The translations under genes and the position numbers were made by a program. Under the pieces are notes generated by a model. The model was not told the DNA's origin and made no database searches. It saw only the letters and a program-made list of their open reading frames with translations. From Desulfomonile sp. (GTDB taxonomy: Bacteria > Desulfobacterota > Desulfomonilia > Desulfomonilales > Desulfomonilaceae), in assembly GCA_020216785.1 (NCBI GenBank), contig JAIWNO010000243.1, positions 1 to 10,000 on the forward strand: a DNA stretch of 10,000 bases, written 5' to 3'. Below, piece after piece: positions 1 to 6,147 of this stretch. Numbering within the stretch: position 1 is the stretch's first letter; each line of letters opens with the position of its first letter.

Positions 1-1287
1 CTGGGTCCCGTCAATGCACGCTCGCACGACGCTCTTGCCCTCTTCGTAACGGTGGCGATAGATGTTTTCCAGCACGACGATGGCATCGTCCACAATCATA
101 CCGATGGAAAGCGCTAATCCTGCCAAGGAAAGGACATTGATCGAGTACCCGAAGATATACATCCCAATAAACGTACCGATGATCGACACCGGAATCGATG
201 TGCCCACAATAAATATGCTTCGCCAGTGCTTCAGAAAGAGGAACAGTACGAGCAGCACGAGCAGGACCGCTTCAGTGAGACACTCCCGCACCGTCTTGAC
301 GGCTTCCCGGATGTAATCGCTCTGATCGTAGATTTTGGAAAACCTGACTCCGAGCGGGCCGTATTCTTTGCGGAATTGGAGTATCTGCTTGTCAATCAGG
401 TCGATGGTCTCAACAACATTGGCGCCCACTTGGTTGAACACATTGAAGACGATGCCCTGCTTGTCGTTGATTCGGCAATAGGAGTCCGGCCGCTCATATT
501 TATCCTCGATCACGGCCACGTCGGACAGTTGCACGATGGGCTCGCCAGGCTTGGATATGATTACTTGGCGGAACTGTTCTGCATTGAGAAGTTCACCGAC
601 CGTGCGCACGGTCCATTCCCGATCGCCTTCAATAAAGTACCCGCCGCTCTGGTTGAGGTTGGTCCGGTCAATGCTCGCCTTGATCTCGTTAACGGTCAGA
701 CCTCGGGCCTTGACGCGCTGGGGATCGAAAGTCACCCGCATTTCACGATTGCGCGCACCTTCGAATTGGCAGTCGCCCACGCCTGTGATGCGCTTGATCG
801 CGGGCGCGATATCCCTGTCGGCCCATGTGGACATGGTGACGATGTCCACGTCTCCCGTGAGCGCAAACTGATACATCGGCAAGCTCACCCGTTCACTCGC
901 CTTGAATATCTGGGGCTTTTCAACCGACTTGGGCAGGTCGGTGACTCGGTCGAGGTTGCGTTGGAGTTCTGACGCTGCAAGGTCGAGGTTCGTCCCGGAC
1001 TTGAAGAACGCGGCGACGAATGACTGTCCATATGGGGAGAAGCTGAACGTGTACAGGATGTTGCTCACCCCACTGATCGCCTGCTCGAAACGGTTGGTGA
1101 CCTCACCTTCGACTTCCTCCGGTGCAGCACCAGGAAAGCGCGTCGCGACCATGAGGGTCGGGCGTTCCGTGTCGGGTTTAAGCTCCACCACCAGAAAGGT
1201 GAAGCATACGTATCCGAACACGATCACCAGCAGCACCCGGACAATCTGAGTGATCGGAAACCGGACGGACGATTCGGCGACGTTCAT
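1..1287 (-). CDS. RND-family efflux permease (AcrB/HAE1-like), N-terminal part, cut by window edge
   Basis: This is the inner-membrane pump subunit of a tripartite efflux system, which exports compounds using the proton gradient (family knowledge). I translated the minus strand by hand: 429 codons stay open to base 1. Transmembrane helix 1 is near residues 13-34, followed by a periplasmic porter region to about 335. Helices 2, 3 and 4 lie near 337-352, 357-379 and 386-405. The helix-4 motif IGMIVDDAIVVLENI carries D400 and D401, equivalent to the AcrB proton-relay pair Asp407/Asp408. The N-terminal RFPIT and the PGAAPEEVE segment are typical of the family. ATG at 1287 is chosen because an in-frame TGA lies 30 bases upstream and GAGG lies about 13 bases before the ATG. 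The remaining roughly 600 residues are off-window. No membrane-fusion-protein gene lies immediately upstream, which is the more usual arrangement. The substrate cannot be told from this part. Confidence 0.93.
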   Translation of the reverse strand, partial: MNVAESSVRFPITQIVRVLLVIVFGYVCFTFLVVELKPDTERPTLMVATRFPGAAPEEVEGEVTNRFEQAISGVSNILYTFSFSPYGQSFVAAFFKSGTNLDLAASELQRNLDRVTDLPKSVEKPQIFKASERVSLPMYQFALTGDVDIVTMSTWADRDIAPAIKRITGVGDCQFEGARNREMRVTFDPQRVKARGLTVNEIKASIDRTNLNQSGGYFIEGDREWTVRTVGELLNAEQFRQVIISKPGEPIVQLSDVAVIEDKYERPDSYCRINDKQGIVFNVFNQVGANVVETIDLIDKQILQFRKEYGPLGVRFSKIYDQSDYIREAVKTVRECLTEAVLLVLLVLFLFLKHWRSIFIVGTSIPVSIIGTFIGMYIFGYSINVLSLAGLALSIGMIVDDAIVVLENIYRHRYEEGKSVVRACIDGTQ

Positions 1288-1344
1288 GGCACGAGGGCTA
1301 CCTCTTTTCGCCTTTCATAAGGAACACGCAGGCGGGGAATCTCG

Positions 1345-1372
1345 TTGACAAATCTCATGATCGCATCAGAAT
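1345..1372 (+). promoter_or_regulatory. Candidate sigma-70 promoter driving the structured 1379-1731 region
   Basis: A perfect TTGACA (1345-1350) is followed after 16 bases by CAGAAT (1367-1372), which keeps A2, A4, A5 and T6 of the -10 consensus. The predicted start is near 1379, just before the series of helices. A perfect -35 box also occurs by chance, so the call rests partly on its position upstream of that structured region. Confidence 0.35.
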
Positions 1373-1390
1373 AGTTGAATGGTACAAAGA

Positions 1391-1419
1391 AGCGTACAGA
1401 AATCTGAAGCCCAAGTCAA
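1391..1419 (-). promoter_or_regulatory. Candidate sigma-70 promoter for the RND permease gene
   Basis: On the minus strand, TTGACT (1419-1414) is followed after exactly 17 bases by TACGCT (1396-1391). This matches the -35 consensus at five of six positions and the -10 consensus at four of six. Transcription would start near 1384 and give a leader of about 97 bases before the ATG at 1287. It points toward the plus-strand candidate promoter at 1345-1372, so both may not fire together. Assigned by eye only. Confidence 0.35.
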
Positions 1420-1693
1420 AGTCATGCACTTGTGTGCTCGTCCTTTCATGTACGGGCACAAGTGATCCGGCTTCCTGAGACAAGGGCGGCGTCCGTCTTT
1501 ACGCATGGGTGACTCCGAGTTATATGTCGGAGCGCCGAAGGCGTAAGAGGTCTCCATAATACATGCAGAGATGCCTCGCTCGAGAAAACGAGTGAGGACC
1601 TCTTGTTGCTTCGCAATCCCGACGTGCAAGGTCGGGGCTGCCCGCCCCGGGTGACTTTGGCGTACGCTTCCGGACGACATCCCAATAGCCCGG

Positions 1694-1731
1694 AGGCCAG
1701 AGGTTCGCTTGTTTCGCGAAGAGGCCTTTTT
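1694..1731 (+). terminator. Terminator-like hairpin with T5 tract
   Basis: The outer stem AGGCC (1694-1698) pairs with GGCCT (1723-1727). The inner stem TTCGC (1704-1708) pairs with GCGAA (1716-1720) around a 7-base loop, with an unequal internal loop between the stems. The last paired T begins a run of five T (1727-1731). It would end the transcript of the structured region 79 bases before the ankyrin start codon, or act as an attenuator for it. The internal loop makes it weaker than a textbook terminator. Confidence 0.4.
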
Positions 1732-1809
1732 GAGGAAACATAAGCATATACTTAGGTGAGCGAAATCGGTGGTACGGAGCTGATCGACTCAAGCGAGGAA
1801 TAGATCCTA

Positions 1810-4134
1810 ATGGCCCTGCTTTTTGGCAGAGACAAATCCAAAGCCCTCATAGAAGCCGCCTCCCAAGGCAAACGTGAACTGGTCAGGCAGCTCATTCAAA
1901 AGGGCGCGGACGTCAACGCCCGTGACGATGATTACAATACCGCTCTGCTCAAGGCATCTCTCGGCGGGCACGCCGGCATTGTAAAGATGCTTCTAGGCGC
2001 CGGGGCCAATCCCAACCTGAAAGATGAAAAAGGATCTACCAGCCTCCATCGCGCCGCGATGCGCGGCCACTTTACGGTCGCCCTCTTGCTGCTGTCAGCG
2101 GGTGCTGACATGGAGATCAAGGACGGCGAGGAATTCACCCCGCTTATGCGGGCTGCCCAGTACGGGAACAGAGAACTGGTGGACCTCCTCGTCGACTCTC
2201 GCGCCCGGATTGAGCAGCGCAACCGTGACGGTTATACGGCGCTCATGCTGGCGCTCAACGCTGGGCACGCAGTGGTAATGGCTCGCCTGATCGACAAGGG
2301 GGCAGACGTCGACGCGCCGGACAGTATGAATACCACCCCGCTCATGAAGGCCGTGTCCGACGGACACCTCGGCATGGTGAATCTGCTCCTCAAGCGGGGC
2401 GCAAACGTCAATGCCCGTGACCTGGCTGGGCGTACCGCGCTCATGATGGCAGTAGGTAAAGGGAATGTCCGGGCGGTGGAGATTCTTCTTGGAAGCGGCG
2501 CGGATGTCAATCTCCAGGACAATTCGGGATGGACCGCGCTCATGGCGGCAGCGGATCGCGGAGATATGCGCATCATTAAGGCCTTGCTGGATGCTGGCGC
2601 CGAGATGAATCGCAAGGATGTCTCCGGTCAGACAGCGCTCATGTGGGCGGCCAAGCTGGGAAGAACGCACGCTGTGAGGCTTTTGCTCGACCGCGGCGCG
2701 GACATTAACGCACAGGATAAAGCGGGTATGAGTGCTCTCATCTGGGCGTCACAGGAAGGCCGGGAGGACGTGGTTGAGCTTCTTCTGGAGCGGGGCGCAC
2801 GGCTCACTTCCGAGGCGGAACAGTCGATCCAGGTGCTCGTCCAGGCCTCTCTTGTGGCGGTAACCGAAACCATCGAACTCACCGTAGTCGCTGACCAACT
2901 CGTGGACATCGCGGAGAAGTACCGCCGCGAGAGCCTTATCGACGCCGCGGCGGAAGGCCGCACGGCCGCGGTGAGACGCCTGCTGGACGACGGAGCGGAT
3001 GTCAACGTTACAGGGAAATACGGCTCCACTCCGCTCATGAGAGCAGCGTACCGAGGTCATTTTGACGTCGTGAAGTTGCTGCTCGCTCGCGGCGCTGACC
3101 TCAACATGCGGGACAAGGACGGCAAGACCGCGCTGATGAAAGCGTGTTATTCAGGCCGGATCGAAGTGGTCAAGGCGCTCATCGACCGCGGGGCAGCGGT
3201 CAACGATCGCACGAATTCCGGATTAACCCCGCTCATGCGCGCCGCGTACCGCGGCAACCGTGAGGTAGCACAACTCCTGCTGGACCATGGAGCGGATGTC
3301 TCCGCCGAAGACGCTGAAGGCCGTACCGCAGCCGCGTGGGCCGCAAGCGAAGGCCACGTGGAGGTGGTGAAACTCCTTACTGAACGAGGTGCTGTCAGTC
3401 AGCCCCCGCTGCCGGAAGAGGTCGCTCCGCCGGAAGAAGAGCCCCAGGAGTTCGATGCGACCACGGAAATTGAGCTGGAGCTTCTCGATGCCACCGTGAC
3501 CATGTGCACCATCGTCACCCAGGTTGTGGAAGTGGAGCCACAGACCGCTGAAGCACTGATCGAGGCGTCCATCGATGGAGACCTGGAGCGTGTCCGGTCA
3601 TTGGTACGTGCAGGGGTGGACGTGAACGCGAAGGACACCGTGGGCCGCACGCCGCTCATCTGGGCCTGTTACCGCAACCGGGCGGACATCGTGGAATTCC
3701 TCCTCGATGCCGGTGCTGATGTGGATCTCACGGACAACGGCGGACGAACTGCGCTTATGTGGGCCGGCCTTTACGGCGATCATGCTGTAGTGGAAACCCT
3801 TTTGGAGCGGCAACCGAACCTCGATGCTCGAGACCAGAACGGCATGGACGCGCTCATGTGGGCCTGCATGAACCCCGACCCGAAGGTAGCCAGGAGCGTC
3901 CTTGAATACGGTCCGGACCTCTCGGGAACGGACAACCATGGACGGACCGCTCTCATTTGGGCGGTCCAAAAAGGCAATGTCCAGGCAGTGCGTTATCTGT
4001 TGACGTGGCGAGCCGACGTGGACCAGAAAGACCGCGCGGGCAAAGACGCGCGAGCGTACGCCAAAGAGTTGGGCGCGGAAGAAATCCTCAAGCTCTTCGT
4101 TGAACTGGCCCCGGATCAGCCGAATTCCGCGTAG
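1810..4134 (+). CDS. Large ankyrin-repeat protein, about 21 repeat units in three blocks
   Basis: This 774-residue protein is almost entirely 33-residue ankyrin repeats of the form TPLMxAAxxGHxxVVKLLLxxGADVNxxD, a fold that serves as a protein-binding scaffold (family knowledge). I count ten repeats at about residues 8-338, five at 374-537, and five plus a degenerate C-terminal cap at 579-768. Two non-repeat linkers separate the blocks, the second being acidic and proline-rich (PPLPEEVAPPEEEPQE). No signal peptide, membrane segment or enzymatic domain is visible, so it is probably cytosolic. Each block opens with a similar cap, [KE]-[AS]-LI-[ED]-A. The start is supported by GAGGAA at 1795-1800, nine bases before the ATG. 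It stands alone: the structured region lies upstream and minus-strand genes lie downstream. A TATACT at 1747-1752 could be a -10 box but lacks a good -35. The binding partner cannot be inferred from the sequence. Confidence 0.93.
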   Translation: MALLFGRDKSKALIEAASQGKRELVRQLIQKGADVNARDDDYNTALLKASLGGHAGIVKMLLGAGANPNLKDEKGSTSLHRAAMRGHFTVALLLLSAGADMEIKDGEEFTPLMRAAQYGNRELVDLLVDSRARIEQRNRDGYTALMLALNAGHAVVMARLIDKGADVDAPDSMNTTPLMKAVSDGHLGMVNLLLKRGANVNARDLAGRTALMMAVGKGNVRAVEILLGSGADVNLQDNSGWTALMAAADRGDMRIIKALLDAGAEMNRKDVSGQTALMWAAKLGRTHAVRLLLDRGADINAQDKAGMSALIWASQEGREDVVELLLERGARLTSEAEQSIQVLVQASLVAVTETIELTVVADQLVDIAEKYRRESLIDAAAEGRTAAVRRLLDDGADVNVTGKYGSTPLMRAAYRGHFDVVKLLLARGADLNMRDKDGKTALMKACYSGRIEVVKALIDRGAAVNDRTNSGLTPLMRAAYRGNREVAQLLLDHGADVSAEDAEGRTAAAWAASEGHVEVVKLLTERGAVSQPPLPEEVAPPEEEPQEFDATTEIELELLDATVTMCTIVTQVVEVEPQTAEALIEASIDGDLERVRSLVRAGVDVNAKDTVGRTPLIWACYRNRADIVEFLLDAGADVDLTDNGGRTALMWAGLYGDHAVVETLLERQPNLDARDQNGMDALMWACMNPDPKVARSVLEYGPDLSGTDNHGRTALIWAVQKGNVQAVRYLLTWRADVDQKDRAGKDARAYAKELGAEEILKLFVELAPDQPNSA

Positions 4135-4320
4135 TTGGAGGACTTTTTTGCCGTGGTAAGGAGGGCCGGCTCACTTTTGATGGGTCTCTCCCAGGAAGAG
4201 GGGGATAACCCGTAGGATGCGGTTCCCTTCGGTCACCGTATCCTCCGGACTGAACGTTCACATGGAAGTCCTATTAAAAGGCAATACCGGCCATTTAGGA
4301 GAGCGTTCGGCATATCGGTA
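4135..4320. other. Convergent intergenic region with one hairpin
   Basis: This region separates the ankyrin gene from the 3' end of the minus-strand pair. A T6 tract lies at 4144-4149, ten bases after the ankyrin stop, but I see no strong stem in front of it. A 9-bp hairpin pairs 4215-4223 with 4235-4243 (one G-U on the plus strand, 11-base loop) and has no adjoining T tract on either strand. Short reading frames here lack a well-spaced ribosome binding site. Confidence 0.4.
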
Positions 4321-4953
4321 TCAGACGGTCTCGCCGGCTTCGACCGCAGTCAAAATCCCATGGCATTTACATGCCGTGGCAATGAGGCTCGCGCCGGGCT
4401 TAACGCGCTGAGCAAGGTCGCGCAGTTCCCCGAGCCGGTACCCGCCGATACCTGGAAGAAGCTGCCAGCTCCGCTGGACATGTACTTCAAAGCCCGAAAC
4501 GACGAGCCTTTCCAACAGCGCGTAGAGCGGTTCGTTTCGCGGTTGACCGGTGACGGTGCACAAATCGTCTTCGGGGCAGTCGTCCGGGCAGAGAAAATCT
4601 GCCTTGCTATACGCGATCGTCGATTCGTTTATCCGGACAGGATTGGGGCCCGCGTCCCAGACAGCGGCCGGTAGTTCAGCGGTTCGCGCGGAAATCCGCC
4701 GCTCCGACACGTACGCGGCAGCAAGATGGAACGGGACCATCGGGAGGATTATGTCTTCCTCCTCTAATTCCGGCGAATTCACCAGCACCGATACTGCATC
4801 CGCCTGGATCGCCGTGACTCCCGCGTAATCCATGATCTCTCGATCAAATATCTTAGGGTCGATCACGAGGATGGAAGCGTCGGGAAAAGCCGATTGGAGG
4901 CGCTTCAGTCCAAGTCTGCCGAAATGTCCGTAGCCCGCGATGACGTACTTCAT
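4321..4953 (-). CDS. Small Rossmann-fold (TrkA-N/RCK-like) protein with a cysteine cluster, function unknown
   Basis: The protein has 210 residues. The N-terminus is a dinucleotide-binding beta-alpha-beta unit: GYGHFG at 7-12 supplies GxGxxG, and an acidic residue ends strand 2 (ILVIDP, D32). This resembles the regulatory domains of Trk/Kch potassium systems, but no RCK-C domain or membrane segment is present. The C-terminal half is different: C122, C126 and C132 (CPDDCPEDDLC) and later C195, C197 and H198 (CKCH) could form a metal or iron-sulfur site. The ATG at 4953 lies within the prmC stop (ATGA overlap), so it is probably translated by coupling from the same mRNA, with GGGGGCGAGGGG just ahead of the ATG. 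A role in redox or metal sensing is conjecture. It could equally be an enzyme using NAD(P). Confidence 0.85.
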   Translation of the reverse strand: MKYVIAGYGHFGRLGLKRLQSAFPDASILVIDPKIFDREIMDYAGVTAIQADAVSVLVNSPELEEEDIILPMVPFHLAAAYVSERRISARTAELPAAVWDAGPNPVRINESTIAYSKADFLCPDDCPEDDLCTVTGQPRNEPLYALLERLVVSGFEVHVQRSWQLLPGIGGYRLGELRDLAQRVKPGASLIATACKCHGILTAVEAGETV

Positions 4954-5831
4954 CCCCTCGCCCCCTTTACCACCCGCGGCTTGTCCGCGAGGTTCGGGAA
5001 GGCCTGAATATTACGTGAAAAGCCCGCGTTTGCAAGGGCCTCTCGCACTGCCGCTTCCTGGTCGTCGCCGATCTCGAGCGCAAGCACTCCTCGGTCCGTC
5101 AAGTATTGCACCGCGTCCGCTGCGATGCGGCGGATCACATCCAGACCGTCCGGACCGCCGTCCAACGCGCGGCGCGGCTCGAACAGGATGATTTCGGGCT
5201 GAAGAGTCGGGATCACGTCGGTCGGCACGTACGGCGGGTTGGAGCAGATCACGTGAAACTGCGGCCCCGGCCTGAGTGCGGCAAACAGGTCCGACCCGAC
5301 GATGTTCAATCGATCCGTCACACCGGTCGTGCGGCTATTTTCCATAGCGGCCGACAGTGCAACCGGGTCTGTGTCCGTGGCCACGATGAGCGCGTCGGGC
5401 CGTTCCTTGGCGAGCGCGATGGAGACTGCGCCCGATCCGGTGCCGATTTCGAGAATCCGCGGAGATGGATTGTCTTTGACTTCCTTGAGCACCACCTCGA
5501 CGAGGAGTTCGGTTTCGGGCCGCGGGATGAGCACTCCCGGCACCGCGCGTAGCGGTATGGACCAGAATTCCTTTGAGGCGACAATGAGCGCTATCGGTTC
5601 CCTGGCAGCGCGGCGCCGCACAAGCTCCCGGTAGCGGTCCCGCTCCTCGGGGAGAAGAGGTCGCTCATAATTTATGTAGAGATGGAGCCTATCCACACCG
5701 AGAGCGTGTGCGAGCAGCAGTTCGGCGTCAAGCCGCGGGTTGGCGATCCCCTTCTTGCCGAAGAATGCCGCGGTCCATTGGAGAATGCTGCCGACGGTCC
5801 ATCTGTTGGGAGTTGAAGGCTGAACGGTCAT
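4950..5831 (-). CDS. prmC: Peptide chain release factor N5-glutamine methyltransferase
   Basis: The enzyme transfers a methyl group from S-adenosylmethionine to the glutamine of the GGQ motif in RF1 and RF2, in the cytoplasm (family knowledge). At 293 residues it is close to the usual 275-290. An N-terminal helical substrate-binding domain spans about 1-90. The SAM-binding methyltransferase domain has IPRPETE at 102-108, the glycine-rich loop EIGTGSG at 128-134 and the hallmark NPPY at 198-201. The ATG at 5831 is preferred: a GTG at 5924 would add 31 residues unlike the family (including one stretch coded by an A8 run), and AAGG lies just upstream of the ATG. prfA, its common neighbour, is absent here. 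Instead the 3' end overlaps the Rossmann-protein gene by four bases, so the two should be co-expressed. Confidence 0.93.
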   Translation of the reverse strand: MTVQPSTPNRWTVGSILQWTAAFFGKKGIANPRLDAELLLAHALGVDRLHLYINYERPLLPEERDRYRELVRRRAAREPIALIVASKEFWSIPLRAVPGVLIPRPETELLVEVVLKEVKDNPSPRILEIGTGSGAVSIALAKERPDALIVATDTDPVALSAAMENSRTTGVTDRLNIVGSDLFAALRPGPQFHVICSNPPYVPTDVIPTLQPEIILFEPRRALDGGPDGLDVIRRIAADAVQYLTDRGVLALEIGDDQEAAVREALANAGFSRNIQAFPNLADKPRVVKGARG

Positions 5832-5971
5832 TTCGCCTTGCCTGTGCGACGAATGCATTGCCGGGCATTCGCCCGGACGGTCCGCGTCCAGAGGATTTTT
5901 TTTGCGTTCGAGACGGAACCCCACACTCGAGGTGGTGTCCTACTGAAGTAACCCACTTCCTACCCCCTTAG

Positions 5972-5998
5972 AAATCCCGGCCCATGCGGCCGGGGTTT
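5972..5998 (+). terminator. Strong GC-rich hairpin, possible terminator/insulator
   Basis: AAATCCCGGCC (5972-5982) pairs with GGCCGGGGTTT (5988-5998) around CATGC. One T-G wobble holds only on the plus strand. The stem ends in A3/T3 rather than a long T tract, so termination efficiency is uncertain. It lies between two divergent genes, where no upstream plus-strand gene needs ending. Confidence 0.35.
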
Positions 5999-6079
5999 CA
6001 CCCTCCATAATGATGGCATCGAGGGGCCTTCGTACCCCTCGATACCCGCCTACCAAGCTATGCCCCAATCAGGATCACC

Positions 6080-6109
6080 TTGACAAGGGTTTGATGTAAA
6101 GGCTATTTT
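6080..6109 (+). promoter_or_regulatory. Candidate sigma-70 promoter for the etfB-etfA-dehydrogenase operon
   Basis: A perfect TTGACA (6080-6085) is followed after 18 bases by TATTTT (6104-6109), which keeps T1, A2, T3 and T6 of the -10 consensus. The predicted start is near 6116, leaving a leader of about 32 bases before the etfB ATG. Its position immediately upstream of a clear three-gene operon supports the call. Confidence 0.5.
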
Positions 6110-6147
6110 TGAGGCGCCTACCTCTGTCGATTCGACGGGAGACCTCC

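Larger units (their letters stand above)
1379..1731 (+). ncRNA. Candidate structured RNA or 5' leader upstream of the ankyrin-repeat gene
   Basis: This stretch has no convincing gene but many consecutive complementary arms. The helices seen are: 1427-1434 with 1457-1464 (8 bp); 1499-1504 with 1541-1546 (6 bp), enclosing 1513-1518 with 1527-1532 (6 bp); 1545-1552 with 1597-1604 (8 bp), enclosing 1574-1582 with 1589-1597 (9 bp, one G-U); 1618-1623 with 1631-1636 (6 bp); 1667-1673 with 1690-1696 (7 bp, one G-U); and a terminator-like hairpin at 1694-1731. Several arms overlap by a base or more, so not all can form together. Both wobble pairs are G-U only if the plus strand is transcribed, which fixes the likely strand. 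A candidate promoter precedes it. It could be a leader controlling the gene at 1810, a free-standing RNA, or a decayed mobile-element remnant. I tried tmRNA, RNase P, SRP and 6S signatures and group II intron domain V without a match. Confidence 0.3.
5832..6147. other. Divergent intergenic region between prmC and etfB with three hairpins
   Basis: Three palindromes stand out: CCGGGC/GCCCGG around a 4-base loop (5861-5876); an 11-bp stem pairing 5972-5982 with 5988-5998 (one G-U on the plus strand, 5-base loop, ending in TTT); and a perfect 9-bp stem pairing 6018-6026 with 6035-6043. An A8 run on the minus strand lies near 5896-5903. The last two hairpins lie upstream of the candidate etf promoter, so they would insulate it from upstream transcription rather than sit in its leader. 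I found no convincing promoter for prmC. Confidence 0.5.

Noticed and set aside
226..972. Plus-strand open frame of 248 codons
   Set aside because: It lies antisense within the RND permease, whose minus-strand translation has clear family motifs; a shadow frame.
1366..1792. Overlapping minus-strand open frames of 79-104 codons upstream of the RND gene
   Set aside because: Three frames overlap each other, none has a recognisable motif or ribosome binding site, and the region is better explained by its helices. I considered but could not support a fusion-protein remnant or group II intron.
2095..3060. Several minus-strand open frames within the ankyrin gene, with repetitive sequence
   Set aside because: Their repetition mirrors the ankyrin repeats on the other strand; shadows.
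1810..4134. Tandem DNA repeats in the ankyrin gene as a possible repeat element
   Set aside because: The periodicity is about 99 bases and is seen mainly at the protein level; the DNA copies are diverged, as expected for ankyrin repeats.
4181..4213. ATG-initiated 11-codon frame with AAGGAGG upstream
   Set aside because: The AAGGAGG is about 15 bases from the ATG, too far, and nothing supports a real peptide.
4217..4411. Plus-strand 64-codon frame after the ankyrin gene
   Set aside because: It runs into the Rossmann-protein gene antisense and its start lies inside a hairpin, with no ribosome binding site.
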